From positions 248,001 to 312,000 of the forward strand of contig NZ_JACXJA010000007.1 of the NCBI RefSeq assembly GCF_014705615.1: 64,000 nucleotides of DNA. Reading direction: 5' to 3'. Below, piece by piece: positions 1 through 9,176 of the stretch (positions within the stretch are counted from its first letter, which is position 1; the number at the start of each line of letters is the position of its first letter). The position numbers and the translations under genes were made by a program. The notes under the pieces were generated by a model. That model was not told the DNA's origin and did not search any database. It saw only the letters and a list, made by a program, of their open reading frames with translations. This DNA comes from Paenibacillus oceani (GTDB lineage: Bacteria; Bacillota; Bacilli; Paenibacillales; NBRC-103111).

Positions 1-378
1 CAAGTGCATCCGAGAACGAGCGAGCCGGACCCGGCTATGTACAGAATCGAATATGCGGACGGCACGAAGGCTTTCATTATTCAGTTCAAGCGGCTGCACG
101 AGCATTGGGCTTTCGCCTTTCGCGACCGCGAAGGCCGGATCGCCGCTTCGCGATACGACAACGACCTCGACCGGCCGTTCAGCCATTTTGAACGGTTGAC
201 CCGGGCTATCGAGACGTTTTTCCTTACGCGGCGGCCGCCGCAGCCGCCGGAACGGACGCTGCTCACATCGGGCATGATCAGCTTTGCGATGGATTCCTTA
301 TTTGCAGGAAAGAAGCTGGAGACGCCCGAGCTGATGATCCAGTATGCGGCGCATCCGGTCTTGGAGGGAGAAGAATGA
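1..378 (+). CDS. Gfo/Idh/MocA family oxidoreductase, C-terminal part (cut by window start)
   Basis: The frame is open to the first base, so the gene begins upstream; the GTG at 4 is probably internal. About 125 residues are visible. The tail reads ERTLLTSGMISFAMDSL followed by ETPEL, which resembles the C-terminal segment of Gfo/Idh/MocA NAD(P)-dependent sugar dehydrogenases (typically ERTLLTTGxLD...ETP). The NAD-binding Rossmann domain and the catalytic EKP motif would lie outside the window, so substrate cannot be judged. The stop overlaps the next start (ATGA), showing translational coupling to the downstream oxidoreductase operon. Family assignment rests on the C-terminal motif only. Confidence 0.6.
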   Translation, partial: QVHPRTSEPDPAMYRIEYADGTKAFIIQFKRLHEHWAFAFRDREGRIAASRYDNDLDRPFSHFERLTRAIETFFLTRRPPQPPERTLLTSGMISFAMDSLFAGKKLETPELMIQYAAHPVLEGEE

Positions 379-2636
379 ATAACAATCTGTTTGCCGGAAT
401 TCCGGAGGAGCTTACCCGGTTTACCCAGCTGCCCAATCAGGAAGGCCACAATGCGGTGTGGGATTTCGTGCGGTCGCCGGACGACCGGTTTTATGTAAGC
501 GTATGCGGGGAGAACGAAAAGCCGCTCACCGCTTTACTGTACGAGTATTACCCCAAGTCGGGCGAGCTTCGGCTTATATTCGATGTGGCGAAAGTGTGGA
601 TCGTCGATTCGCAGCAAATGCCGCCGAGCAAAATCCATACGAGCATCGATTTTTTGCCGGACGGCAGACTGATTATGGCAACCCATAACACGGCCCCGGC
701 GCCGGGCCACAAGCAGTGGATGTATGAGCAGTATTACGAGCATCCGTGGGAAGGGTATCCCGGCTCGATCCTAATGATCGTCGATCCGGATACGAACGAG
801 GTTCAGGTGAGAGGCATTCCCGTGCCGAGGGAGAGTATGTACGGCGGCATGCTGGGCAATGATCCGCGTTATTATTATTTTCTCGGTTACATGAGAGGGC
901 ACTTGTACCGGATCGATCTGGAGACCAATGAGGTGAAGGATTACGGCAAGGTGTCGGAATTCTCCTCCTGCCGGCTCGTCAAGGATGCCCAAGGCCGGTT
1001 GTACGGCAGCTCCTATACAGGGGGGATCTGGCGATTCGATCCGGAGCGGGAAAAGGTGCAGGATTTGAAGGTGAATTTCGTCTCTCCTAACGGAACGAAG
1101 CATCGGAGGCAGTTTATTTTCGCCGTGCATTCTCCGCGGAATTCGCTGTTTCTCGTAGACAATATGGACGGGGAGATGATCGAGCTCCATACGGAGACGC
1201 TTGCGGTTACGAGGCACGGCCCGATCCATCTGCGCAATGAAACGCCGGTGAATCCGTACGGGATCGGAGGACTGGCGGCCGACGACAATTTCGTTTTGTA
1301 TTACGGCTTGAAAACATATGACGGCTATTTCCCGATCCGGCTCGTCCGGTGGGATATTTTGAAAGGCGGAGAGCCGGAAAATCTGGGGCTGATCGCACCG
1401 CAAGGCAAAGACTCCCAGTACATATGCGAGATGATTTTCGACCGCGACGGCTGGCTGCATATGGTGGACGTATGCGGAGAGTTTTCCCCGTACATCCTCG
1501 CCGTCGATCTGAAGAAGCTGCAGCCTCCGGGACCGGGCGCCCCGAACGTGCCGCTGAGGCCGTACACCGAACCGGACTATAACGATGTCGGCCGCCCGGC
1601 GTTTATGCATATCGTGGCGGGCGGCACGCGGACCATGCCGCTTCACCAGTATATGAGCTGGAACGATACGGCGGTCCGTCATGTGCGTTCCATCGCGGAG
1701 CGCGTATTCACGATAAACGGCGGCGCTCAAGTGCTGCTGGCCGAGTCGGATGCCGGAACGGGACGGCTTATGCAAACAACGGTGATTTATGACGGGGGCG
1801 CTCCTCTATCGTGTGTGGATGTGGACGGCCGGAGGACGGCGGTTCTTACGGCGGACGGCAAAATCGTGGAAACGGATCTGCAGGCCGGCACCGGTACGAT
1901 TATTTTCGAAACGCCGGAGGGAACGAAGCTCACGAAGCTGCACCTGACTCTCAAAGGAAACAGGCTGCTGGCCAGCGACCCGGCAGGCGCCGTGTACGTA
2001 TGCGATCCGCAGAAGCGCTCCCTTCAGTTGCTGCATGGTCTGGTCTTGACCGAGCCGGATGCCCATCCGATCCGGCTGGACGACGACCGGCTGCTGCTGT
2101 CTGGCGCCGCTGACGAGCTGGTGCTCTACGATCTGGCGGAGGAACGTGCCGTGACGCTGCCGGTCAAGGTTCCCTCCATCCGGGGAAGAACGTTCCGGGC
2201 GACGGTAACGGGAGGAGCGGCGCTCGCAGACGGAACCGTAGTTGCGGGGACGGCGGACGGCATGTTGTTCACGTTGTCCGCAGATCACCGGAAGACGACG
2301 TCCTACGCCCGGTTATATTCCAGCGGGCAACTGCGTTGCTTCGTCAGACGGAACGGGGAGGAAGTATTCGGCGTATACGGCGGAGCCAGGGACGCCGGCC
2401 ATGTGTTCCATTTTTCGCGCGAGCACGGGTTTACGGATCTGGGAAGACCGCGGGTTATTAAAGACAATGCGGAGCTGAGGGAGCTGGATTCCGAGTGGGC
2501 CAGCATCCATTCCATCTCGTGTCTCGCCTACTCGCCCGAGGACGATTCCTTATGCGTCGGTTCGGGAGAACTGTACGGCTGCGTGGTGCGTTATACGAAT
2601 GTCGCGGTTCCCGGACAGGGCGGGGAGTTAGGTTGA
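375..2636 (+). CDS. Beta-propeller protein of unknown function (753 aa)
   Basis: A long protein without signal peptide or membrane segment, therefore probably cytoplasmic. It is built of repeated units rich in the pattern 'DxxGRLYxxS...GxIWRFDPE', typical of six- or seven-bladed propellers of the SMP-30/NHL/WD-like type; blades are recognisable from roughly residue 45 to 740. SMP-30-like propellers include sugar-acid lactonases, but I cannot identify their metal ligands here and no substrate is assigned. The start is ATG at 375, preceded by GGAGGGAGAAG and overlapping the preceding stop. The position inside an operon of sugar-type oxidoreductases suggests a lactonase or a sugar-sensing role, which is inference. 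Confidence 0.7.
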   Translation: MNNNLFAGIPEELTRFTQLPNQEGHNAVWDFVRSPDDRFYVSVCGENEKPLTALLYEYYPKSGELRLIFDVAKVWIVDSQQMPPSKIHTSIDFLPDGRLIMATHNTAPAPGHKQWMYEQYYEHPWEGYPGSILMIVDPDTNEVQVRGIPVPRESMYGGMLGNDPRYYYFLGYMRGHLYRIDLETNEVKDYGKVSEFSSCRLVKDAQGRLYGSSYTGGIWRFDPEREKVQDLKVNFVSPNGTKHRRQFIFAVHSPRNSLFLVDNMDGEMIELHTETLAVTRHGPIHLRNETPVNPYGIGGLAADDNFVLYYGLKTYDGYFPIRLVRWDILKGGEPENLGLIAPQGKDSQYICEMIFDRDGWLHMVDVCGEFSPYILAVDLKKLQPPGPGAPNVPLRPYTEPDYNDVGRPAFMHIVAGGTRTMPLHQYMSWNDTAVRHVRSIAERVFTINGGAQVLLAESDAGTGRLMQTTVIYDGGAPLSCVDVDGRRTAVLTADGKIVETDLQAGTGTIIFETPEGTKLTKLHLTLKGNRLLASDPAGAVYVCDPQKRSLQLLHGLVLTEPDAHPIRLDDDRLLLSGAADELVLYDLAEERAVTLPVKVPSIRGRTFRATVTGGAALADGTVVAGTADGMLFTLSADHRKTTSYARLYSSGQLRCFVRRNGEEVFGVYGGARDAGHVFHFSREHGFTDLGRPRVIKDNAELRELDSEWASIHSISCLAYSPEDDSLCVGSGELYGCVVRYTNVAVPGQGGELG

Positions 2637-2752
2637 GTGACGAATACGAGGCCGGCGTCACGCGGGAAATGGCACCGAAGGCCGACTATATGCTGGGCAA
2701 CGATTCGAGACGGATGATCAACGGACAGGGCCGAAAGGGGAATGCAAGATGA
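2633..2752 (+). CDS. Possible 39-residue coupled ORF
   Basis: A TTG start at 2633 sits in a TTGA overlap with the stop of the propeller gene and is preceded by GGGGAG at a usable distance. The frame ends in an ATGA overlap with the start of the next gene. It fills the 112-base gap exactly, with stop/start overlaps on both sides, which is unusual for non-coding spacer. The peptide begins LSDEYEAGVTREMAPKAD and resembles nothing I know. It could be a real small protein, or a coupling frame that carries ribosomes to the FAD oxidoreductase gene. Confidence 0.35.
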   Translation: MSDEYEAGVTREMAPKADYMLGNDSRRMINGQGRKGNAR

Positions 2753-5055
2753 AGGGACGGGAGCAGACGAAGGCGGGTTTTCGTTCCGTCGAAGAGCGAT
2801 ACGATGTCGTGGTGTGCGGCGGCGGACTGGCGGGTTTCTCCGCAGCCGTCGCCGCGGCCCGTCACGGCGCGAAGGTGTGTCTCGTGCAGGACCGGCCGGT
2901 GTTCGGCGGCAACAGTTCGTCGGAAATACGCGTTCCCCCGCAAGGAGCGGCCAGCTTCCATGCTTACGCACGGGAAACCGGCATCATCTCCGAGCTGCTG
3001 ATCGAGGAGAGGGCGCGCAACCACGAGAATCCGACGTGGGACAACGGATATATCAACAGCGTCTGGGATATGGTTATGTACGATATGGCGATGCACACGC
3101 CGAATCTGACGTTCCGGCTGAATTCGACGGTTACGGATGTAAGAATGCGGGATGAACGGACGGTGGAGGCCGTAATCGCCCGCGTCAGCCATGCGGAGAC
3201 CGAGCTGACGATTTATGCGGATACGTTCGTCGACTGTACCGGCGACGGTATCGTTGCCGCGTTGGCCGGCTGCGAATGGAGGCTCGGGACGGAGAGCCGG
3301 GACGAATTCGGCGAGCCGCACGCTCCGGAGCAAGCCAGCGATGCGGTCATGGGCAATTCGATTCATTTCAAAGCAAAGGATGTAGGCTATCCGGTGCCGT
3401 TTACCGCTCCGGACTGGGCGGTCCGCTACGACAACCCGGACTTTTTCTACAAGCAGGGCAGATGGCCGAGCGATGTGCGAAGCGGGTTCTGGTGGATCGA
3501 GCTGTCCGTGCCATGGCATACGATCTACGACAACGAGACGCTCCGCCACGAATTAACCCGGCACGTATTAGGCGTCTGGGACTGGATCAAAAACCGGGAC
3601 CCGCGGCTGAAGGAGGAAGCGAGGACGTACGCGCTCGACTGGATCGGGCAAGTGCCCGGCAAGCGGGAAAGCCGGAGGATCGTCGGCGAATACTTGATGA
3701 CCGAGCATGATCCTTTGCAGAAGACGGTATTCCCGGACGAGGTCGCCTACGGCGGCTGGTTTATCGATTTGCATGAGCCTGGAGGACTTCTCGCTCCGTT
3801 CAGCGAACATTCTGCTATAGGGGGAAATTCTGGAACTTCCTACATGTCGAAAAGTTATGTCGGACCGTACGGAATCCCGCTGCGCATCTTGATAGCGAAC
3901 AAGATGAATAATGTGATGATGGCCGGCCGGAACGTCAGTGTCACTCATGCGGCGCTCGGCACGGTGCGCGTCATGGGGACGACGGCGGTGATGGGGCAGG
4001 CGGCGGGGACGGCTGCCGCCCTGGCGATTCGCGCCGGCATCCCGGTGCGCGACGTTCCGGAGCGGGCGATCGGCGATGTCCAACAGGCGCTGTTGCGCGA
4101 CGGGTGTTTCCTGCCGAACGTGGTGAACGAGGATGAGCGCGATCTGGCCAGACGGGCCGAGGTCCGTGCGAGCAGCGAAGCGGTTCTGGCCGGCGCACTT
4201 CCTCCGCCGGACGGGGAAGACCGGCCGGCTGCACAGCCGCTAACGCACAGGAGAGGCCAATGGATCTGCGTCGGCGCGGATCGTGTGGAGGTGTTGACCG
4301 TATGTCTGGCCAACGGGTCGGGCGCCGCTCAGACTGTGGAAGCCCGGTTATATGCCGCGGAGCATATATGGGATTACCGGGTCGAGCCGGGAGAGCCGCT
4401 CGCAGCGGCCGCGCTCACGGTACCGCCGGGAGAGGAGCAATGGGTGGAATGGCCGGTCGGCCTCGACGTATCGCAGCTCCGGGGAAGCTATATCCGCCTG
4501 GATCTGCTGGCGAATCCGCTCGTCGGCTGGCACGCAGCGGCCGCGATCCAGCCCGGGCATGTAAGCGCCTACGAGATCGGCAACGGCCTGATGCGGCGGT
4601 TCGGAAGCGGGACGACGATGAGCTTCCGCATCTCGCCGTCCCAAGCGTGTTACGGGGCGGACAACGTCCGCAGCGGCGTCACCCGCCCTTACCGGAGCAC
4701 GAACTTGTGGCGCTCCGACCCGTCCGAGTCTGACGCTCCTTGGCTGGAGCTGACATGGGCGGGGCCGGTGGAGATCGGGCGGATCGAACTGACCTTTCCC
4801 TGCCAGCTGCTTCGCGACTACCGGAACTATCCGGGGCTTTACCGCGATCCGGAATGTCCGAAGGATGTTGCGGCAGAAGCGTTTGTAGACGGCAACTGGA
4901 CCGGGATCGGGGCGATCGCCGGCAATTATCAGCGGATGCGGTCGATCGTTCCGGAACGCCCGGTCCGGACGGAACGGCTGCGAATCACCGTTCGTTCCAC
5001 GAATGGCGATCCGTCTGCGGGGATTTATGAAGTCAGGTGTTATCCTACTTCCTAG
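2749..5055 (+). CDS. FAD-dependent oxidoreductase with C-terminal F5/8-like domain
   Basis: A 768-residue protein whose N-terminus carries the dinucleotide-binding motif VVVCGGGLAGFSAAVAAA at about residues 19-36, followed by FGGNSS, the hallmark of the FAD_oxidored (pfam12831-type) family. The conserved VTHAALGTVRVMGT stretch near residues 395-410 is also typical of that family. The last ~130 residues (WLELTWAGPVEIGRIEL...GIYEVRCYP) look like a discoidin/F5-8 galactose-binding fold. No signal peptide is seen. Members often act on sugars or polyols, but the substrate here is unknown. It is preceded by AAGGGG and starts in an ATGA overlap with the small upstream frame, inside a coupled oxidoreductase operon. 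Confidence 0.85.
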   Translation: MKGREQTKAGFRSVEERYDVVVCGGGLAGFSAAVAAARHGAKVCLVQDRPVFGGNSSSEIRVPPQGAASFHAYARETGIISELLIEERARNHENPTWDNGYINSVWDMVMYDMAMHTPNLTFRLNSTVTDVRMRDERTVEAVIARVSHAETELTIYADTFVDCTGDGIVAALAGCEWRLGTESRDEFGEPHAPEQASDAVMGNSIHFKAKDVGYPVPFTAPDWAVRYDNPDFFYKQGRWPSDVRSGFWWIELSVPWHTIYDNETLRHELTRHVLGVWDWIKNRDPRLKEEARTYALDWIGQVPGKRESRRIVGEYLMTEHDPLQKTVFPDEVAYGGWFIDLHEPGGLLAPFSEHSAIGGNSGTSYMSKSYVGPYGIPLRILIANKMNNVMMAGRNVSVTHAALGTVRVMGTTAVMGQAAGTAAALAIRAGIPVRDVPERAIGDVQQALLRDGCFLPNVVNEDERDLARRAEVRASSEAVLAGALPPPDGEDRPAAQPLTHRRGQWICVGADRVEVLTVCLANGSGAAQTVEARLYAAEHIWDYRVEPGEPLAAAALTVPPGEEQWVEWPVGLDVSQLRGSYIRLDLLANPLVGWHAAAAIQPGHVSAYEIGNGLMRRFGSGTTMSFRISPSQACYGADNVRSGVTRPYRSTNLWRSDPSESDAPWLELTWAGPVEIGRIELTFPCQLLRDYRNYPGLYRDPECPKDVAAEAFVDGNWTGIGAIAGNYQRMRSIVPERPVRTERLRITVRSTNGDPSAGIYEVRCYPTS

Positions 5056-5070
5056 AAAGTGGTGAACCGC

Positions 5071-5823
5071 GTGAGTATGCTGGACAATAAAGTGGTGCTG
5101 ATCACCGGCGGTTTAGGCGCTTTGGGCCGGTCGGCCGCGCGCATGTTTTTGGCAAGAGGAGCGGCGGTGTTCCTATGCGACCGCGCTTCTCTTGCGGCAT
5201 TTCCGGAGATCGGAGCGTTGGAAGCGCAGTACGGGGACAAGCGGTTCGCCTTCATGCAGGCCGACCTGTGCGACGAGCGGCAGGTGATGGACGTCGTAGC
5301 CGAAGTCGAACGCCGCTTCGGCAGGCTGAACGGGACGTATCATAATGTGTTCGCGAATGTATGGAAGCCTGCGCTTGAGATCACGCTGACGGAATGGGAG
5401 GATACGATCCGGGGGACGCTGACGAGCACGTTCCTGGTTAATAAATACGCGCTCGCCCTGATGATCCGCTCGGGCGGCGGATCGATCGTTAATACGTCCT
5501 CGATTCTCGGGGAGATCGTGTCGGAGGGCTGTCTGGCTTATGGAGCCGGCAAAGCGGCGATCCATCAGTTTACGAAAGTGCTGGCCGCCGATTACGCGTC
5601 AAACGGGATACGCGCGAATGTGCTCGTTCCCGGCGATTTCAGGGCGAAGGAAGATTTCGCGCGCCAATCCGAGAAGGAAAAAGAAGCGATTCGCAGCCGA
5701 ACCTGGCTGGGCCGCAGCGGCAGTGCCGACGAGATTAACGAGATGGCCGCCTTTTTATTGTCGGACGCTTCCTCTTATATAACCGGCTCGATTTATAAAG
5801 TGGATGGAGGGTTTCATGCATGA
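5071..5823 (+). CDS. SDR-family NAD(P)-dependent oxidoreductase
   Basis: A classical short-chain dehydrogenase of about 250 residues. The cofactor motif TGGLGALG lies close to the N-terminus; the catalytic Ser is in NTSSILG and the Tyr-Lys pair in YGAGKAA. The C-terminus has YITGSIYKVDGG, the usual SDR end. Several starts are possible (GTG 5059, GTG 5062, GTG 5071, ATG 5077). I chose GTG 5071 because GGTGA lies five bases upstream. The stop overlaps the next start by four bases. As part of a sugar-oxidation operon it probably oxidises a hydroxyl of the same substrate or its lactone, by inference. Confidence 0.85.
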   Translation: MSMLDNKVVLITGGLGALGRSAARMFLARGAAVFLCDRASLAAFPEIGALEAQYGDKRFAFMQADLCDERQVMDVVAEVERRFGRLNGTYHNVFANVWKPALEITLTEWEDTIRGTLTSTFLVNKYALALMIRSGGGSIVNTSSILGEIVSEGCLAYGAGKAAIHQFTKVLAADYASNGIRANVLVPGDFRAKEDFARQSEKEKEAIRSRTWLGRSGSADEINEMAAFLLSDASSYITGSIYKVDGGFHA

Positions 5824-6416
5824 TGCCAAAAACGATAGAATGCAAATTTACAGAGGATGAGACCAGGAGATGGGAGACGCTGCAGGCGGAACAACTGGTC
5901 GATGTCGTCAGCGGCGGTCAGGTGCAGCAACCGACGCGGGTGAAAACGTGCTGGGACGGGGATGCGGTTTATTTCCGGTTCGAATGTGTCGATGATCATA
6001 CGGTCGCCGATTATACGCAACGCGACGATCCGTTGTACGAACAGGATGTAGTGGAAGTATTTATAGATGAAGAGGGGACGGGGCGGCATTATATCGAGCT
6101 GGAGCTCAGCCCCTTGAACGTAGTGTTCGATGCCCGCGTGGACAACGAGGACGGGCGGATTCGCGTACATACGGAGTGGGATGCGGATGGAATGGAGACG
6201 AAGGTATGGAACGAAGGCGATCTTCGACTCTACGAGATCCGCTTGCCGTTTATCCATTTTAGCCGGCGGCCGGAAGCGGGCGCGTTGTGGAGCATCAACT
6301 TTTACAGAATCGACGAGGAGCGGGACAACAAACGGCATTACCAGGCATGGTCGCCGACGGGGGCGGTCAATTACCATATTCCGTCGCGATTCGGCACGTT
6401 ACGGTTCGTCAAGTAA
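5820..6416 (+). CDS. CBM9-like carbohydrate-binding protein
   Basis: A 198-residue protein with the pattern of the carbohydrate-binding family 9-like fold: WDGDAVYFRFECVDD near residue 45, then YEQDVVEVFIDEEG and YIELELSPLNVVFDAR, and a final WSPTGAVNYHIPSRFGTLRF. These correspond to the strand and calcium/sugar-site motifs of DUF1083/CBM9-type domains. There is no signal peptide, so it appears to be cytoplasmic, unlike CBM9 modules of xylanases. It overlaps the preceding stop by four bases. It may bind a sugar intermediate of the operon; no enzymatic activity is implied. Confidence 0.75.
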   Translation: MMPKTIECKFTEDETRRWETLQAEQLVDVVSGGQVQQPTRVKTCWDGDAVYFRFECVDDHTVADYTQRDDPLYEQDVVEVFIDEEGTGRHYIELELSPLNVVFDARVDNEDGRIRVHTEWDADGMETKVWNEGDLRLYEIRLPFIHFSRRPEAGALWSINFYRIDEERDNKRHYQAWSPTGAVNYHIPSRFGTLRFVK

Positions 6417-6449
6417 CCGTACGCCATGGGGGAGGAGACGGGGCAAATC

Positions 6450-7262
6450 ATGAAATCCTTCTTGTATCACGAGCATACGAGGGAAGAACTAACGGCCAAA
6501 GCCAAACAGGGTTATATGGCCGTCGTTCCGCTGGCGGCAACGGAACAGCACGGGCCGCATCTCCCCGTATACACCGACAGCCTGATCTGCGGGCATATCG
6601 CTAACCGATCGGTGCTTCGGGCGGCCTCTTCGGTTCCGCTCCTGCTCTGTCCGCTTATCCCGATCGGCTGCTCGCATCATCATCTCGCCTTCGGAGGAAC
6701 GCTGAGCTTCTCTTCGGCGACTTATATGCAGATGCTTCGGGATATCGGGGAAAGCCTCGTCGCGAACGGGTTCCGTAAAATTGTATTCCTTAACGGCCAC
6801 GGCGGAAACGATCCGATCATGCAGCAGACGGCGAGCGATCTGGCCGTTTCGCATCCGATCTGGACCGCCTCGGCTTCCTACTGGAGCGTTGCGAAGGAAG
6901 CGCTGCGGCTCGCCGATGCGGAACAAGTCGGCATGGTGCCGGGCCATGCGGGAGGGTTCGAGACGTCGGCGATCTTGGCCTTGCGCGAGGAGCTGGTTCA
7001 TACCGACAGGGCTTCCGAGGAACATCCCCAGCGTCCCTGGATTCTTTCGGGGCCGCCCGGAACATTTATTGGCAGGCACGGAGAACTGACCGGAGCGGAC
7101 GGATATACCGATTCCCCGCACCGGGCAACTGCGGAGAAAGGGCGCGTATATTTGGATGTAATCAGCCGTAGCGTCGCCGAATGGCTCGTCCGGACGTATC
7201 AATCGATGGAGACCGGGGAGAGGAGCCTGGCTGAGGGCGAAAAGCAGGAAAATGGCATATAA
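6450..7262 (+). CDS. Creatininase-family amidohydrolase
   Basis: About 270 residues with the metal-binding signature EQHGPHLPVYTDS (Glu/His/Asp ligands), then FLNGHGGND and PGHAGGFETS, all diagnostic of the creatininase/MftE/FAPy-deformylase family of divalent-metal amidohydrolases. ATG 6450 is preferred over ATG 6426 because only 6450 has a Shine-Dalgarno stretch (GGAGGAG) upstream. The family hydrolyses cyclic amides or formamides; here it closes an operon of sugar-type oxidoreductases, so a lactam- or lactone-like substrate is possible but not shown. A strong hairpin follows the stop. Confidence 0.85.
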   Translation: MKSFLYHEHTREELTAKAKQGYMAVVPLAATEQHGPHLPVYTDSLICGHIANRSVLRAASSVPLLLCPLIPIGCSHHHLAFGGTLSFSSATYMQMLRDIGESLVANGFRKIVFLNGHGGNDPIMQQTASDLAVSHPIWTASASYWSVAKEALRLADAEQVGMVPGHAGGFETSAILALREELVHTDRASEEHPQRPWILSGPPGTFIGRHGELTGADGYTDSPHRATAEKGRVYLDVISRSVAEWLVRTYQSMETGERSLAEGEKQENGI

Positions 7263-7276
7263 GCCAAGAACATACA

Positions 7277-7311
7277 AAGGGGAGGGCGAGCCGCAGCTCG
7301 TCGCTCCCCTT
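7277..7311. terminator. Hairpin between convergent genes
   Basis: The arms AAGGGGAGGGCGAGC and GCTCGTCGCTCCCCTT enclose a CGCA loop (one bulge). It lies between the end of the creatininase gene and the end of ridA, so it can serve both strands. No clear T-run follows on the plus strand. Confidence 0.5.
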
Positions 7312-7328
7312 CACTGAACGTACGGGAT

Positions 7329-7703
7329 TTATGCTTTCAGTTTGGCGATCACGTCGATTTCGACAAGCAAGTCGAAATTGAGTTCGCAATAGACGAGGGT
7401 GCGCGCCGGGTAAGGGCAGGGGAAGAGGCGGGCGTAAATTTGGTTGAACAGCTCGTAGTGTTCCCGTTTGCATAGATATACGTTGACCTTTACCACGTCC
7501 CGCAGCGTTAATCCGGATTGAGACAAGATGCGTTCAATGTTCTGGACGGTTACGATCGTCTGATGTTCCAGATCGTCCGCCGTAATATCGCCTGTATGCG
7601 GATCCACTCCCCCTTGCCCGGATACGAACAGCAGCGATTCCGTAGGCGTAGCAGACGAGAAGGGAACTTCATCCATTCCGTATTTTTGTAACTTCGTATC
7701 CAA
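7329..7703 (-). CDS. ridA: RidA family (YjgF/YER057c/UK114) deaminase
   Basis: A 124-residue protein of usual RidA length. Typical features are LLFVSGQGGVDPHTG, the central IERILSQSGLTLRDVVKVNVYL, and the end PARTLVYCELNFDLLVEIDVIA, where the conserved Arg contacts the substrate carboxylate and Glu the water. RidA proteins hydrolyse reactive enamine/imine intermediates of PLP enzymes; catabolic paralogues exist. It lies about 115 bases downstream of the solute-binding protein gene on the same strand and may be cotranscribed with it. Confidence 0.88.
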   Translation of the reverse strand: MDTKLQKYGMDEVPFSSATPTESLLFVSGQGGVDPHTGDITADDLEHQTIVTVQNIERILSQSGLTLRDVVKVNVYLCKREHYELFNQIYARLFPCPYPARTLVYCELNFDLLVEIDVIAKLKA

Positions 7704-7817
7704 TGCTCATGTTCCTCTCCGCGGAAAAGGTTCTGTACGTATCCGATTGGCCCCGGGGAGGCGAGACGGCCGGTTTCCGCTTACTTCCGCCCCGTTCCTC
7801 CTCCGAGGGGCCGATAT

Positions 7818-9176
7818 CTACCAGCCTAAAGCTTTGCGGGTCTCCAGAGCTTTGGTGTTGTAAGCCTCGATCACCGGGAATACGGTGCTGATATTGCCTC
7901 CTTCGCGGATCAGTTTATCGATGGAAGCGTTGACCTTGCCGGCCAAATCGCCAAGATTGACGGTGCGCGGATCGCTGGAGAAGCAGCACATTTTGGCGGA
8001 CAATTGCAGCGCCTCGACGTTTTTGCCTTTCCAGAGCGGCACCTCGCCGAAATATTTCTCCAACACGGGATCTTTGACGAACGCGCTGGAGCCGGTTTCA
8101 ATCATCGTTTTCTGGGCTTCGATATCGAACAGGAAGCTGATGTACAGGAACGCTTCCTCTTTATGTTTGGACGCTTTCGGAATCGAGATCGGGCCTGCCT
8201 GATGAATCGTCGCCTGCATCTTTTTGCCCTTCGGCATCGGCAGAACGTCCCACTCGAACTTCGCTTTCTGAATTGTCTCCAGCATCCAGTCCGCACCGAG
8301 CATGAACAGGACATTGCCTTTTATGAAAGCTTCTTCCGCTACGGCAGGGATACCCAAATCTTTTTGCTCTTGGACGGTAGGCTGAACGTGCCATTTGTTC
8401 GTCAAATCCTGAACCCATTTGAAGTCTTCCTGAATGGCCGGCGTATGGGCGACGCTCTGGGAAGAGTCTTTGTTCATATACCGGTAGTTATCGGCGCTTC
8501 CGTTCGCCATCGTCAGGATGCTCGTAAATTCATGGCCCATGCCGACCATGCCCCAATCGTTTGCCGCCGTGTTCGTCGCTTTTTTGGCCATCTCGAGGAA
8601 GTCGTTGTACGTCCAATCGTTTTTGGGCATCGTCATCCCGTATTTCTTCATCAAATCTTTGTTGACGATGATCCACATCGGGATGTCGGAGAAAGGGACG
8701 GTCCACTGTTTGCCGCCGGTTGCGAACGATTCCAGCAAGTTATCGATTTTGTTCGCGCTTTGAATTCTTTGATCTTTCTTGATGTAAGGAGTCAAATCTT
8801 CGAGCAGATCGCCGCTCATCCATTCCGATAACCCGTTGTCGAGAAAGACGAGGTCGGCCTGATCGCCGGCTATGACGTTTTTGATGATGCCCCCGTTGAT
8901 CTTCGTACTGGCGTCGATCGTAATCCAAGGGTACTTCTCGGTGAACTTGTCGAACAGCTTCTGGAAAGGTCCTGCGTTCCAGGTTAATACTTTTAAAGTA
9001 ACCGGGTCCTTTTTCTCAGGTGCGGCGGTATTCGGAGCCGGGGTGGTGCCGGCCGGATCGGCAGGTATCCCGGAGCTTCCGCCGGAACAAGCGGCTAATA
9101 AAGGCAGGAAGGTGAGGACCAGGATGAACATGCTGATCAGCGCGAATTGCCGTGAACGCTTTTTACGGAATTTCAT
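7818..9176 (-). CDS. Family 1 extracellular solute-binding lipoprotein (sugar ABC importer)
   Basis: A 452-residue protein starting at ATG 9176, which has GGAGGCG upstream; the longer frame to 9209 has no such site. The N-terminus is a lipoprotein signal: KKRSR, a hydrophobic stretch, then the lipobox LLAAC. The mature part has family 1 features (LKVLTWNAGPFQKLFDKFTEKYPWI, DLVFLDNG, PFSDIPMWIIVNKDLMKKYG). It has no permease on its own strand. It is divergently transcribed from an ATPase/permease operon that holds two permease pairs, so it likely delivers substrate to one of them. Confidence 0.9.
   Translation of the reverse strand: MKFRKKRSRQFALISMFILVLTFLPLLAACSGGSSGIPADPAGTTPAPNTAAPEKKDPVTLKVLTWNAGPFQKLFDKFTEKYPWITIDASTKINGGIIKNVIAGDQADLVFLDNGLSEWMSGDLLEDLTPYIKKDQRIQSANKIDNLLESFATGGKQWTVPFSDIPMWIIVNKDLMKKYGMTMPKNDWTYNDFLEMAKKATNTAANDWGMVGMGHEFTSILTMANGSADNYRYMNKDSSQSVAHTPAIQEDFKWVQDLTNKWHVQPTVQEQKDLGIPAVAEEAFIKGNVLFMLGADWMLETIQKAKFEWDVLPMPKGKKMQATIHQAGPISIPKASKHKEEAFLYISFLFDIEAQKTMIETGSSAFVKDPVLEKYFGEVPLWKGKNVEALQLSAKMCCFSSDPRTVNLGDLAGKVNASIDKLIREGGNISTVFPVIEAYNTKALETRKALGW

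Noticed and set aside
771-1775. Long minus-strand open frame (334 codons) opposite the propeller gene
   Set aside because: It is antisense to a clearly coding gene, has Arg/His-rich composition and no ribosome binding site or recognisable domain; GC-rich DNA often leaves such antisense frames open.
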